The position numbers were made by a program, and so were the translations under genes. DNA of 64,000 bases, taken from assembly GCA_023266355.1 (NCBI GenBank), contig JAHFQM010000001.1, positions 248,001-312,000 of the forward strand. Reading direction: 5' to 3'. The DNA is from Aquabacterium sp. Its GTDB lineage: Bacteria; Pseudomonadota; Gammaproteobacteria; Burkholderiales; Burkholderiaceae_C. The notes beneath the pieces are model-generated. The model did not search any database. It saw nothing but the letters and a program-made list of their open reading frames with translations, and was not told where the DNA came from. Position 1 is the first letter of the stretch; the number at the start of each line of letters is the position of its first letter. This document shows, in pieces, positions 33,365 to 41,423 of the stretch.

Positions 33365-34333
33365 TCAGGCCTTCGCCCCGGATTTGAGGTTTTCGAGTTG
33401 CAGCTTCACGCGTTCGGAGAAGGTCAGCTTGGAGTAGCGGCGCTCGGTCTCCCGGGCCAGCTCTTTTTGCAGCGCGAACACGCTCTGCGGTCGGGCCAGC
33501 GGGTCGAGGGACATGCACCACTCGGTCACCTCGATGAGGTTATCCGAATAGACATTGCGCAATCTGGACAAAGACAGGCCCAAGCGGTCTTTTTCGAGGC
33601 GTTGGGGCGCGTCGTTGGGCGGGTAGCCCTGCATGCAGGCGTAGATGCAGGCGCCGATGGCGTAGATGTCCGTCCAGGGGCCCAGCGAGCCGTCGCGGCG
33701 GTACATCTCGGGCGCGGCAAAGCCGGGCGTGTACATCGGGCGGATGAAGTTGCCTTCCTTGGACAGCACTTCGCGCGCGGCGCCGAAATCGAGCAGCACC
33801 GCTTTGTTCTCGTTGGTGATGAAGATGTTGGCTGGCTTGATGTCCAGGTGCAGCATCTTGTGCTGGTGCACGATGCGCAGGCCGCGCAGGATCTCGTCGA
33901 ACAGGCTGCGGATGGTGGACTCGCGGAACACCTTGTCGCGCTTGAGGTCGCGCGCCGTGACGATGAAATCCTGCAGGGTGTCACCCTGGAGGTAGTTCAT
34001 CACCATGTAGACGGTTTCGTTCTCGCGGAAGAAGTTCAGCACCGACACCACACTCGGATGGGCGATCTGGGCCAGCGAGCGGCCTTCTTCGAAGAAACTT
34101 TTCAGGCCCAGGCGGTAGAGTGGCTGCTTGTCAGGCTTGACGCGCGGGATGAGCTCGCCCGCCGAGCGCTCGGCCAGCGATGCGGGCAGGTATTCTTTAA
34201 GGGCGACCAGGCGCTTGTCCGGGTCTTCCGCGAGGTAAACCACGCCGAAACCGCCTGCGGCGAGCTTCTTGACGATCTGGTAGCCACCCACGACGGTGCC
34301 CGAGGGCAGCGGAGCGGGTTTCGGCTTTGACAT
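33365..34333 (-). CDS. Hanks-type Ser/Thr protein kinase
   Basis: Soluble kinase of 322 residues. The glycine loop AAGGFGVVYLAE is near residue 24, ATP-binding Lys is in LVALKEYLP, the catalytic loop is HLDIKPANIFI near 160 (Asp and Asn intact; Leu replaces the usual Arg, so it is a non-RD kinase), DFG is in VLLDFGAA, and APE is in GFAAPEMY. There is no membrane helix or PASTA domain. The start codon is only 27 bases from the divergent yicC start, and no clear ribosome-binding site precedes it. Partner phosphatase downstream. Confidence 0.93.
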   Translation of the reverse strand: MSKPKPAPLPSGTVVGGYQIVKKLAAGGFGVVYLAEDPDKRLVALKEYLPASLAERSAGELIPRVKPDKQPLYRLGLKSFFEEGRSLAQIAHPSVVSVLNFFRENETVYMVMNYLQGDTLQDFIVTARDLKRDKVFRESTIRSLFDEILRGLRIVHQHKMLHLDIKPANIFITNENKAVLLDFGAAREVLSKEGNFIRPMYTPGFAAPEMYRRDGSLGPWTDIYAIGACIYACMQGYPPNDAPQRLEKDRLGLSLSRLRNVYSDNLIEVTEWCMSLDPLARPQSVFALQKELARETERRYSKLTFSERVKLQLENLKSGAKA

Positions 34334-34336
34334 AAT
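34328..34336 (+). promoter_or_regulatory. Probable extended -10 promoter of yicC, overlapping the kinase start codon
   Basis: TGaCATAAT, an extended -10 element, lies 25-33 bases before the yicC ATG and includes the complement of the kinase ATG. Transcription starting near 34343 would give a short leader with a GGTGA ribosome-binding site. Any factor bound here would affect both genes. Confidence 0.45.
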
Positions 34337-34360
34337 CGCGTTTTGTCTGGGTGAATATCC

Positions 34361-35299
34361 ATGTCAGTCTACTCCATGACCGGCTTTGCCAGCGCGGTGG
34401 CGTCGGCCCCCGACCACGTCGGTGAAAACACCGATGACGACGGGGCGTCGAGCGCATCGCGCCGGCACGCCAGCGGGGCGGTGGGCGCCGAGTTGCGCTC
34501 GGTCAACAGCCGCTTCCTGGACCTGAGCTTCAAGCTGGCCGACGAGTTCCGCGCCCTGGAGCCCGCCCTGCGCGACCTGCTGACGGCCTCGTTCAAGCGC
34601 GGCAAGATCGAGCTGCGCATGCAGCCCCAGCGCGCCGCCGACGCCGGTTGGCCCCAGCCCCAGCCCGAGCAGCTGCACACCCTGGCCCGCCTGGAGGGCA
34701 CGGTGCAGAACTGGTTGCCCAAGGCCGGGCCGCTGTCGGTCAACGAGGTGCTGAACTGGTGCCGGGCCGCAGCGCCTTCGGTCAAGCTCGAAGATGCCGC
34801 CCTGGAGTCTGCCCGCCAGGCCATCGCGGCCCTGACCGAGGCCCGCGAACGCGAAGGCGCCCGCCTGGTCGGGGTCCTGAAGGAGAAGCTCTCCGGCCTC
34901 AAGGCCTTGGCGGAGCAGGCCCAGCCCCTGGTGCCCCAGGCCGTGCAGCGCCAGCAGGAGCGCTTCGTCCAGAAATACCAGGAGGCCTTGCAGGCGGTGG
35001 GCGGCAACGTGACGCCCGAGATCGCCCAGGAGCGCGCCCTGCAGGAGGCGGCCGCCTACGCGCTGCGCATCGACGTGGACGAGGAGTTGCAGCGCCTGAA
35101 GGCCCACCTCGACGAGATCGGCCGCCTGCTGAAAAAAGGCGGCGAGGTCGGCAAGCGCCTCGATTTCCTCATCCAGGAACTGCACCGCGAGGCCAACACC
35201 CTGGGCTCCAAGGCCGCTGCCCTGGAGCTGACGCAGATCTCGGTGGACATGAAGGTCCTCATCGAGCAGATGCGCGAGCAGGTGCAAAACCTCGAATGA
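34361..35299 (+). CDS. yicC: YicC family endoribonuclease
   Basis: Member of the YicC/YloC family, recently shown in other bacteria to be an RNA endonuclease. The start [14 protein letters not shown], the [20 protein letters not shown] region and the C-terminal [17 protein letters not shown] followed by [21 protein letters not shown] are all diagnostic. At 312 residues it is longer than the usual 290 because of an acidic, Ser-rich stretch near residues 18-40. It precedes gmk by 46 bases, the normal partner order. Confidence 0.94.
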   Translation: MSVYSMTGFASAVASAPDHVGENTDDDGASSASRRHASGAVGAELRSVNSRFLDLSFKLADEFRALEPALRDLLTASFKRGKIELRMQPQRAADAGWPQPQPEQLHTLARLEGTVQNWLPKAGPLSVNEVLNWCRAAAPSVKLEDAALESARQAIAALTEAREREGARLVGVLKEKLSGLKALAEQAQPLVPQAVQRQQERFVQKYQEALQAVGGNVTPEIAQERALQEAAAYALRIDVDEELQRLKAHLDEIGRLLKKGGEVGKRLDFLIQELHREANTLGSKAAALELTQISVDMKVLIEQMREQVQNLE

Positions 35300-35345
35300 A
35301 CCGGAACCGGCCATGACTTCGGCCCACGACCCACAGGACACTGCG

Positions 35346-35966
35346 ATGGATTACCCCGGCAACCTCTTCGTCGTCTCGGCGCCCAGCGGCACGGGCAAAT
35401 CCAGCCTGGTCAAGGCGCTGCTGGAGCTGGACTCGCGCCTGCGGGTCAGCGTCTCGCACACCACCCGCGCCCCGCGCGGCCAGGAGCAGCACGGCCGCGA
35501 GTACTGGTTCACCTCGAAAGAGGAGTTCCAGGCCATGGTCGAGCACGGTGAGTTCTTCGAACACGCCGAGGTGCATGGCAATTGCTACGGCACCTCACGC
35601 AAGGCCATCGAGGAGCGCATCCAGGGTGGCGAGGACGTGGTGCTGGAAATCGACTGGCAGGGCGCCCTGCAGATGAAGCAGGCTTTTCCCTACGCGGTGC
35701 TGATCTTCATCCTGCCGCCGAGTTACGAAGAGCTGTTGCAGCGCCTGAACCGCCGCGGCGAGGATTCGCCCGAAACCATCGAATTGCGCATGGCGAACGC
35801 GCGCATCGAGGTCGCACAGGCGCAATACTTCGATTTCATCGTGGTCAATGCCCTGTTCGAGTCGGCTTTGTTCGATTTGAAGGCCATTGTTCACTCGCAG
35901 CGGTTAAAATATGCTGCTCAGCGTCGGAACAAGTCAGCCGTGTTCCGTGCGCTCCACCTGGTCTGA
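35346..35966 (+). CDS. gmk: Guanylate kinase
   Basis: Phosphorylates GMP to GDP. The P-loop region is [20 protein letters not shown], the GMP-binding segment is [19 protein letters not shown], and [11 protein letters not shown] is near residue 101. The ATG at 35346 (MDYPGNL) has AGGA at a good distance; an upstream ATG at 35313 is in frame and possible. The 206-residue length fits. It is followed after 27 bases by rpoZ, as in many proteobacteria. Confidence 0.96.
   Translation: MDYPGNLFVVSAPSGTGKSSLVKALLELDSRLRVSVSHTTRAPRGQEQHGREYWFTSKEEFQAMVEHGEFFEHAEVHGNCYGTSRKAIEERIQGGEDVVLEIDWQGALQMKQAFPYAVLIFILPPSYEELLQRLNRRGEDSPETIELRMANARIEVAQAQYFDFIVVNALFESALFDLKAIVHSQRLKYAAQRRNKSAVFRALHLV
35887..35915 (+). 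promoter_or_regulatory. Possible rpoZ promoter inside the gmk 3' end
   Basis: TTGTTC - 17 bases - TATGCT within an AT-rich patch of the gmk coding end, about 80 bases before rpoZ. Suggestive only. Confidence 0.3.
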
Positions 35967-35993
35967 CCAGGTCTTGGCTTTTTGGAGAGACAC

Positions 35994-36200
35994 ATGGCCC
36001 GCATCACCGTCGAAGACTGCCTGCAAAAGATCCCCAACCGCTTTCAGCTGGTGCTGGCCGCAACCTACCGTGCCCGCATGCTGAGCCAGGGCCACACGCC
36101 CAAGATCGAATCGCGCAACAAGCCCAGCGTGACCGCCCTGCGCGAAATCGCCGGCGGCCACGTCGGTCTGGAAATGCTGCGCAAGGTGCCGACGACCTGA
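35994..36200 (+). CDS. rpoZ: RNA polymerase omega subunit
   Basis: Small RNA polymerase subunit (68 residues) that helps assemble the enzyme and forms part of a ppGpp site in proteobacteria. The sequence [20 protein letters not shown] and the [19 protein letters not shown] motif are diagnostic. ATG at 35994 with a GGAGAG ribosome-binding site. It lies between gmk and spoT, the standard arrangement, and a strong terminator follows. Confidence 0.97.
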   Translation: MARITVEDCLQKIPNRFQLVLAATYRARMLSQGHTPKIESRNKPSVTALREIAGGHVGLEMLRKVPTT

Positions 36201-36248
36201 GCGTCGCCTGACCGCTCGAAGACCCGCCCCAAGCAGGTCTTTCGCCGC

Positions 36249-36273
36249 AAGGCCCGCTTCGCGCGGGCCTTTT
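36249..36273 (+). terminator. Rho-independent terminator after rpoZ
   Basis: Nine-bp stem aaggcccgc / gcgggcctt with a 5-base loop, then two further T residues. It separates rpoZ from spoT, so spoT needs its own promoter in the 94 bases that remain or relies on readthrough. Confidence 0.88.
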
Positions 36274-36367
36274 GCATTGAATTTCGCATTGCGCACCGCA
36301 TTGCACACCCGCTTTTCCATTCATCCTCTCCCCCACAGGGGCGCCCCATCCGCGCTACATTTTGTCC

Positions 36368-38575
36368 ATGAGCACCGTCACCGACGCGGCAGCGGCTTCC
36401 TTTGCCGCGCTGACCCACAAACTGGACTACCTGGACGAGGCGGACATCCGCCGGGTGCGCGACGCCTACCGTTTCGCCGACGAGGCCCACCTGGGGCAGT
36501 TCCGCGCCAGTGGCGAGCCCTACATCACCCACCCCATCGCGGTGGCGGGCCTGTGCGCCGACTGGAAGCTTGACGCCCAGGCCATCATGGCCGCGCTCAT
36601 GCACGACGCCATGGAGGACTGTGGCGTCACCAAGATCGAGCTGATCGAGCGCTTCGGTGCGCCCACGGCGGAAATCGTCGATGGCCTGACCAAGCTGGAC
36701 AAGCTGCAGTTCTCGACCAAAGAAGAGTCGCAGGCCGAGTCCTTCCGCAAGATGCTGCTGGCGATGGCGCGCGACGTGCGCGTCATCCTCATCAAGTTGG
36801 CCGATCGCCTGCACAACATGCGCACGATGGCGGCGATGGTGGCGCACAAGCGCTCGCGCATCGCCCGCGAGACGCTGGAGATCTACGTGCCGATCGCGCA
36901 CCGGCTGGGCTTGAACCAGACCTACCGCGAGCTGCAGGAGCTGTCTTTCCAGTACATCAACCCCTGGCGGCACGCGGTGCTGGCCAAGGCCGTCAAGCGC
37001 ACGCGGGGCAACCGCCGCGATTTGGTGGAACGCATCCGCAAGGACGTCGAAGAGGCTTTCTCGGACGCGGACATGCACGTCGAGGTCTATGGCCGCGAGA
37101 AGACGATCTTCTCCATCTACAACAAGATGATCGAAAAGCGCCTGACCTTCGCGCAGGTCAGCGACATCTTCGGCTTCCGCATCGTGTCCCGCGAGTTGCT
37201 GGACTGCTACCGCGCCCTGGGCGTGCTGCACCAGCTCTACAAGCCGCTGCCTGGGCGTTTCAAGGACTACATCGCCATGCCCAAGGCGAACGGCTACCAG
37301 TCCTTGCACACGACGCTGGTCAACCCGGTGGGCACGGCGGTGGAGTTCCAGATCCGTTCGCAGGCCATGCACGCCGTGGCCGAAAAGGGCATCGCGGCGC
37401 ACTGGATGTACAAGGAGCAGGAAGGCGCCGAAACCGGCACCTCGCCCCAGCAGGCGGCGGTGTGGCTGCAGTCGCTCATCGACATCCAGCACGAGACCCG
37501 CGATTCGGCCGAGTTCCTGGAGCACCTCAAGATCGACCTTTTCCCCGAGTCGGTGTATGTGCTGACGCCGAAGTCGCGCATCGTGGCGCTGCCCAAAGGC
37601 GCAACGCCGGTGGACTTCGCCTACGCCATCCACTCGGGCGTGGGCGATCGCTGCGTGTCGGTCAAGGTCAATGGCGAGGCCGTGCCCTTGCGCACGGCCC
37701 TGCGCAGCGGCGATGTGGTGGAGATCATCACGGCGCCTGGCGCACGGCCCAACCCGGCTTGGCTGAACTTCGTGGCCACGGGGCGGGCGCGCTCCAAGAT
37801 CCGCAGCTACCTGAAGAACATGGAAGCGGAAGAGTCCTTGGCGCTGGGCGAGAAGTTGCTGATGCAGGCCTTGCGCGCCGAGGGCCTGACCCTGCCGCCG
37901 GGCGCCGAAGACAGCGAAGGCGACACCGGCGCGCTGTGGCAGTCCCTCATCCGCTGGGGCGGCAACCGCAGCCGCGACGAGCTGCTGGTGGAGATCGGCC
38001 TGGGCCGCAAGATCGCGACCATGGTGGCCAAGCGCATGGCCCAGATCATGGCCGAGCAAGGCGAGCGCCCCGATGCGCTGACGCTGACGCTGGGCCGTTT
38101 TGCCGCCTCGGAGGCGCCGGCCCTGGCGGCCGTGACCATCGATGGCACCGAGGGCGCCACGGTGCAGCTGGCGGCGTGCTGCTGCCCGGTGCCGGGCGAC
38201 CCGATCGCCGGCTACCTGGGCCGTGGCGAGGGCCTGGTCGTGCACACCCAGACCTGCGGCACGGGCAAGCGCTTGTTCGAGCGCGACAGCGAGCGTTGGA
38301 TCGACGTGAGCTGGTCCGAAGAGCCTTCCCGCCTGTTCGAGACGGTGGTCAAGGTGCTGGTGGCCAATGGCAAGGGCGTGCTCGCCCAAGTCGCGGCCAG
38401 CATCAGCAGCGCCGAGACCGACATCACCCACATCGAGATGGGCGACGAGCGCCTGGGCGAGACGGCCGAGCTCAAGCTCACCGTGGCCGTGCGCGACACC
38501 GAGCACCTGGCCGATGTGATGCGCATCCTGCGCCGCTGCCCGGTGGTGCTCAAGGTGGACCGCGTCTGCCCTTGA
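36368..38575 (+). CDS. spoT: Bifunctional (p)ppGpp synthetase/hydrolase
   Basis: Makes and degrades the alarmone (p)ppGpp. The hydrolase HD domain (about 20-200) keeps the active motif HDAMED near residue 80. The synthetase domain has YGREKTIFSIYNKM near 240 and FKDYIAMPKANGYQSLHTTL near 298, both intact. A TGS domain (YVLTPKSRIVALPKGATPVD), a zinc-finger-like Cys cluster (LAACCCPVPGD near 600) and a C-terminal ACT domain follow. At 735 residues with both catalytic sites it is a SpoT/Rel-type enzyme. The upstream TTG at 36362 is less likely than the ATG at 36368. Confidence 0.96.
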   Translation: MSTVTDAAAASFAALTHKLDYLDEADIRRVRDAYRFADEAHLGQFRASGEPYITHPIAVAGLCADWKLDAQAIMAALMHDAMEDCGVTKIELIERFGAPTAEIVDGLTKLDKLQFSTKEESQAESFRKMLLAMARDVRVILIKLADRLHNMRTMAAMVAHKRSRIARETLEIYVPIAHRLGLNQTYRELQELSFQYINPWRHAVLAKAVKRTRGNRRDLVERIRKDVEEAFSDADMHVEVYGREKTIFSIYNKMIEKRLTFAQVSDIFGFRIVSRELLDCYRALGVLHQLYKPLPGRFKDYIAMPKANGYQSLHTTLVNPVGTAVEFQIRSQAMHAVAEKGIAAHWMYKEQEGAETGTSPQQAAVWLQSLIDIQHETRDSAEFLEHLKIDLFPESVYVLTPKSRIVALPKGATPVDFAYAIHSGVGDRCVSVKVNGEAVPLRTALRSGDVVEIITAPGARPNPAWLNFVATGRARSKIRSYLKNMEAEESLALGEKLLMQALRAEGLTLPPGAEDSEGDTGALWQSLIRWGGNRSRDELLVEIGLGRKIATMVAKRMAQIMAEQGERPDALTLTLGRFAASEAPALAAVTIDGTEGATVQLAACCCPVPGDPIAGYLGRGEGLVVHTQTCGTGKRLFERDSERWIDVSWSEEPSRLFETVVKVLVANGKGVLAQVAASISSAETDITHIEMGDERLGETAELKLTVAVRDTEHLADVMRILRRCPVVLKVDRVCP

Positions 38576-38617
38576 GCGGTTTGATCGGTTGGTGATCGGC
38601 TTGAGCGGGTGTGCCGC

Positions 38618-39181
38618 TCAATGCGCGGTCTGTGGCGCCGGGTAGCGCACGGTGATGACTTCCAGCCGCTCCAGGCCGCCGGGCGTCATCAGCTGGACCT
38701 CGTCGCCTTCGCGTGACTTCAGCAGCGCCCGCGCCACGGGCGACACCCAGCTCACCTCGCCCTGCAGCGCGTCGGCCTCGTCGATGCCCTTGATGGTGAT
38801 GGTGCGGCTCACGCCGGCCTGCGTTTCGTAGGTCACGGTGGCGCCGAAGAAGACCTGGTCGCTGCCGTGGTGCTGGCTGGGGTCGGCGACTTCGGCGATG
38901 TCCAGGCGCTTGGTCAGGAAGCGGATGCGGCGGTCGATTTCGCGCAGGCGCTTCTTGCCGTAGATGTAGTCGCCGTTCTCGGAGCGGTCGCCGTTGGAAG
39001 CGGCCCAGTGGACGATCTCCACGACCTTCGGGCGTTCGGTGTCGATCAGGTTGATCAGCTCGGTGCGCAGGCGCAGGTAGCCCTGCGGCGTCATGTAGTT
39101 GCGGGTGCCTGCGGGCAGGGGCGGCAGGGAGAGGTCGTCGTCTTCGTCGCCGTCCGGTTCCTTGGTGAAAGCTTTGCTCAT
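38618..39181 (-). CDS. greB: Transcription elongation factor GreB
   Basis: Rescues backtracked RNA polymerase by stimulating transcript cleavage. An N-terminal coiled coil with the acidic tip (SNGDRSENGDYIYGKKRLRE) and the C-terminal FKBP-like domain (VSWVSPVARALLKSREGDEV) are visible. YGKKRLREIDRRIRFL is the GreB signature, separating it from GreA. ATG at 39179-39181 (MSKAFTKEPDGD); the frame upstream is open but not conserved-looking. Length is 187 residues, with an extra acidic N-terminal region. Convergent with spoT. Confidence 0.94.
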   Translation of the reverse strand: MSKAFTKEPDGDEDDDLSLPPLPAGTRNYMTPQGYLRLRTELINLIDTERPKVVEIVHWAASNGDRSENGDYIYGKKRLREIDRRIRFLTKRLDIAEVADPSQHHGSDQVFFGATVTYETQAGVSRTITIKGIDEADALQGEVSWVSPVARALLKSREGDEVQLMTPGGLERLEVITVRYPAPQTAH

Positions 39182-39397
39182 GGTGGGGATTGTGCCGAAT
39201 CCGCTCCGGCTTCGACAGTGCTTGCGGGATTGCGCCATTTGTTCACGGCCACCGCGGCTTTGTGGCTGCGCGTGTTCCCCACACGCCGGTGAATCTCGCA
39301 AAAATGAAATGTCGGTGGCTGGCAGCGCGCGGTGTCTCGCAAGGTGAGGCGCGCATCGCCACCCGGATGTGCTGGCGTTGCTGTTGGAGTTTGCGAG

Positions 39398-40099
39398 ATG
39401 TCACAAGTGATCCCCCTGGGCCCTGCTGCCCGCATGCTCACCACCCGTGAGGCGGCTTTGCGTCTGGGCGTGTCCCTGCGCACGGTGCAGCTGTGGGTGG
39501 AGGCGGACATCCTGCCCGCGGCCCGCACACCAGGCGGTCACCGCCGCATCCCCTACAACGCGGTCGAGGCGCTGGCCTTGAGCACCGGCTTGGGCGGTGA
39601 GCCCCTGGCGCGCACGTCGCGGTTGCGCGCCAACGCCGATTTCATGCCCGAACCCCTGCGCGAGGCGCCGCCCAAGGCGCGCCACCATGTGGGTGGCATG
39701 GGCCTGGCGATGCCGCAGGTGGACGTGCTGTTGGTGGCCGATGACGATGCCTGGCAGAACCGCTGCAAGCAGGCGCTGGCGCCGTTTGGTTCGGCGGTGA
39801 AGCTGCGTTTCGCTGAAACCGGCTACCTCGCGCTGCTGCAGATCGGCCAGTGCGCGCCGGACCTGCTCATCACCAACCTGGAGCTGCCCGGCATGGACGG
39901 CCTGGCCATGCTGCGCACGCTGCAGCGTTGCGAGTCCATGGCCGGCATGCGCGTGCTGGCGCTCACCCACCTGGACGAGCGCGAGCTGGCCCGCCGCGGT
40001 GGCGTGCCCGATTGCGCCGAGCTGCTGCACCTGCCGGTGTCGGCCGAGGCTGTGGCCGTGAGGGTGGGGCGCTGGCTGCTGGGGCAAAGGGTCTGCTGA
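39398..40099 (+). CDS. Excisionase-type HTH protein with a degenerate receiver domain
   Basis: Of 233 residues, about 13-62 form a MerR/excisionase-like helix-turn-helix (LTTREAALRLGVSLRTVQLW, then GGHRRIPYNAVEAL). About 108-228 form a CheY-like receiver domain. The acidic pocket is present (ADDD, Asp115-117), but the phospho-acceptor position is Asn160 (LLITNLELPGMDG, codon AAC), and the usual Lys-Pro near the end is Leu-Pro (LLHLPVS). It therefore probably cannot be phosphorylated in the normal way. ATG at 39398 with an upstream GGAG. No histidine kinase gene is nearby. Target genes are unknown. Confidence 0.82.
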   Translation: MSQVIPLGPAARMLTTREAALRLGVSLRTVQLWVEADILPAARTPGGHRRIPYNAVEALALSTGLGGEPLARTSRLRANADFMPEPLREAPPKARHHVGGMGLAMPQVDVLLVADDDAWQNRCKQALAPFGSAVKLRFAETGYLALLQIGQCAPDLLITNLELPGMDGLAMLRTLQRCESMAGMRVLALTHLDERELARRGGVPDCAELLHLPVSAEAVAVRVGRWLLGQRVC

Positions 40100-40281
40100 G
40101 CGAGCTCACCCTGGAGCGGTGGCGTTGCATGGCGGCCAAGGCGGCCGATGTGACCGATGCGACCGAAACGGCGGCTCGAAGCGTCGTGCACCCATCCCCG
40201 GAATGCGGGCTGCGCGCCGAGAGTGCGGGCTTCACTGACTGACATGCCTGGCAAGTTGCCGCAAGATGTCGGGGCTGGCCG

Positions 40282-41037
40282 ATGGCCTGTTTCTGGAAGT
40301 ACCCGCCCGTGTCCGACCCGGTTCCCTCGTCCGCCCTTGCCGGCCATCAAACATCCTGGTGGCGCTGGGCCTTGTTGTCCGCTTATGTGCTGGGCCTGGC
40401 GGGCGTGAGCGTGCTCGCCCGGGATCCGGCCTGGGCGCACTGGCTTGATCCGCAATGGCTCAGCCAGCAGGGCCATGCTTTGCTGGCCTTGCCGCTGGGA
40501 CCCCTTGCCGTGGTGGCGGGTTATGTGCTGCTGGTGCTGATGGCCGTGCCGGTGCTGGCCCTGATCGTGGTGGGCGCCACAGTGTTCGGCCCCTGGCCCG
40601 GCATGGCGTATTCGCTGGTGGGCATGGTCACGGGCGCCACCGTGGCTTTTGCCTTTGGCCGGTTCACGGGGGCGCAGGGCATGGACCGCCTGACGCAAGG
40701 GCGCTTGAGCCTGCTGAGCCGGCACTTGCACCAGCGTGGCTTGCTCACTGTGGCGCTGGTGCGTTTCATGCCTGTGGCGCCTTTCATGGTCGTCAACCTG
40801 ACGGCGGGGGCCTTGCGCGTGAAACCGCGCGATTTCGTGCTGGGTTCGGCCCTGGGGCTGTTGCCCGGCACTGTGCTCATCTCGCTGTTCACCGATCGCT
40901 TGCTGTCCGCCTGGCAGGCGCCGAGCGTGCCGATGTCGGCGTGGCTGATCTTGCTGGCCATCGTGTTGGTGGCTGCGGGCGGCTGGTGGTGGAAGCGCAG
41001 CCAGCGGCGCGGCCAAAGAAAAAGCCCACAGGCGTGA
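40282..41037 (+). CDS. TVP38/TMEM64 family (DedA-like) membrane protein
   Basis: Inner-membrane protein of 251 residues with about five membrane segments and the SNARE-associated/VTT core: VVGATVFGPWPGMAYSLVG near residue 98, FAFGRFTGAQGMDRL and ALVRFMPVAPFMVVNLTAGA near 158. Family members are linked to lipid scrambling or envelope homeostasis; the specific role here is unknown. The start could be the ATG at 40282 or a GTG at 40310. Its stop codon lies in the loop of the hairpin that terminates the adjacent tRNA gene. Confidence 0.85.
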   Translation: MACFWKYPPVSDPVPSSALAGHQTSWWRWALLSAYVLGLAGVSVLARDPAWAHWLDPQWLSQQGHALLALPLGPLAVVAGYVLLVLMAVPVLALIVVGATVFGPWPGMAYSLVGMVTGATVAFAFGRFTGAQGMDRLTQGRLSLLSRHLHQRGLLTVALVRFMPVAPFMVVNLTAGALRVKPRDFVLGSALGLLPGTVLISLFTDRLLSAWQAPSVPMSAWLILLAIVLVAAGGWWWKRSQRRGQRKSPQA

Positions 41038-41050
41038 ACCTGTGGGCTTT
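41015..41050. terminator. Terminator shared by tRNA-Arg (minus) and the TVP38 gene (plus)
   Basis: Twelve-bp perfect stem aaagcccacagg / cctgtgggcttt with a 6-base loop that contains the TVP38 TGA stop. On the minus strand the T-tract is long (CTTTTTCTTT), so it mainly serves the tRNA transcript and begins only 4 bases from the tRNA end. Confidence 0.88.
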
Positions 41051-41054
41051 GAAA

Positions 41055-41131
41055 TGGTGCGGCTGGCAGGATTCGAACCCACGACCCCTTGGTTCGTAGC
41101 CAAGTACTCTATCCAACTGAGCTACAGCCGC
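41055..41131 (-). tRNA. tRNA-Arg(ACG), downstream copy
   Basis: 77-nt cloverleaf on the minus strand. Acceptor GCGGCTG pairs with CAGCCGC, and discriminator A and an encoded CCA follow. The D arm is GCTC/GAGT, the anticodon stem is CTTGG/CCAAG with loop CTACGAA (anticodon ACG, read as ICG), and the T arm is GTGGG-TTCGAAT-CCTGC. Identical to the copy at 41251. Confidence 0.97.
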
Positions 41132-41250
41132 ATGAAATGAGAAGGCCCGCAGACACGACAGCCAACGGGCCAGGCACATCTCTTGTCACATCGTTGATGG
41201 CAAGGCCAGCTTTCGCTGGTTTGCTGCAACGTGTGCATTTGAAAGTTCTC

Positions 41251-41327
41251 TGGTGCGGCTGGCAGGATTCGAACCCACGACCCCTTGGTTCGTAGCCAAG
41301 TACTCTATCCAACTGAGCTACAGCCGC
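41251..41327 (-). tRNA. tRNA-Arg(ACG), upstream copy
   Basis: Same 77-nt sequence, anticodon ACG and encoded CCA as the downstream copy, 119 bases away. Both are probably cut from one precursor, because a promoter is visible only before this copy and the terminator only after the other. Confidence 0.97.
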
Positions 41328-41340
41328 CAAAGAGAACGAG

Positions 41341-41369
41341 ACTATAGCATGTTTTTGCGACGCTGCCAC
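41341..41369 (-). promoter_or_regulatory. Probable promoter of the tRNA-Arg pair
   Basis: On the minus strand GTGGCA - 17 bases - TATAGT, ending 14 bases before the mature tRNA 5' end. The -10 matches 5 of 6 consensus bases and the -35 matches 4 of 6. Confidence 0.6.
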
Positions 41370-41423
41370 CCGGCGTGACACTTTTGTGGCGATGCCACAG
41401 CAGCGACACCCCGCGTGATCGAT

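Noticed and set aside
41132..41250. A separate promoter or terminator between the two tRNA genes
   Set aside because: A ggcccg/cgggcc hairpin exists but has no T-tract, and no -35/-10 pair is convincing. One precursor is simpler.
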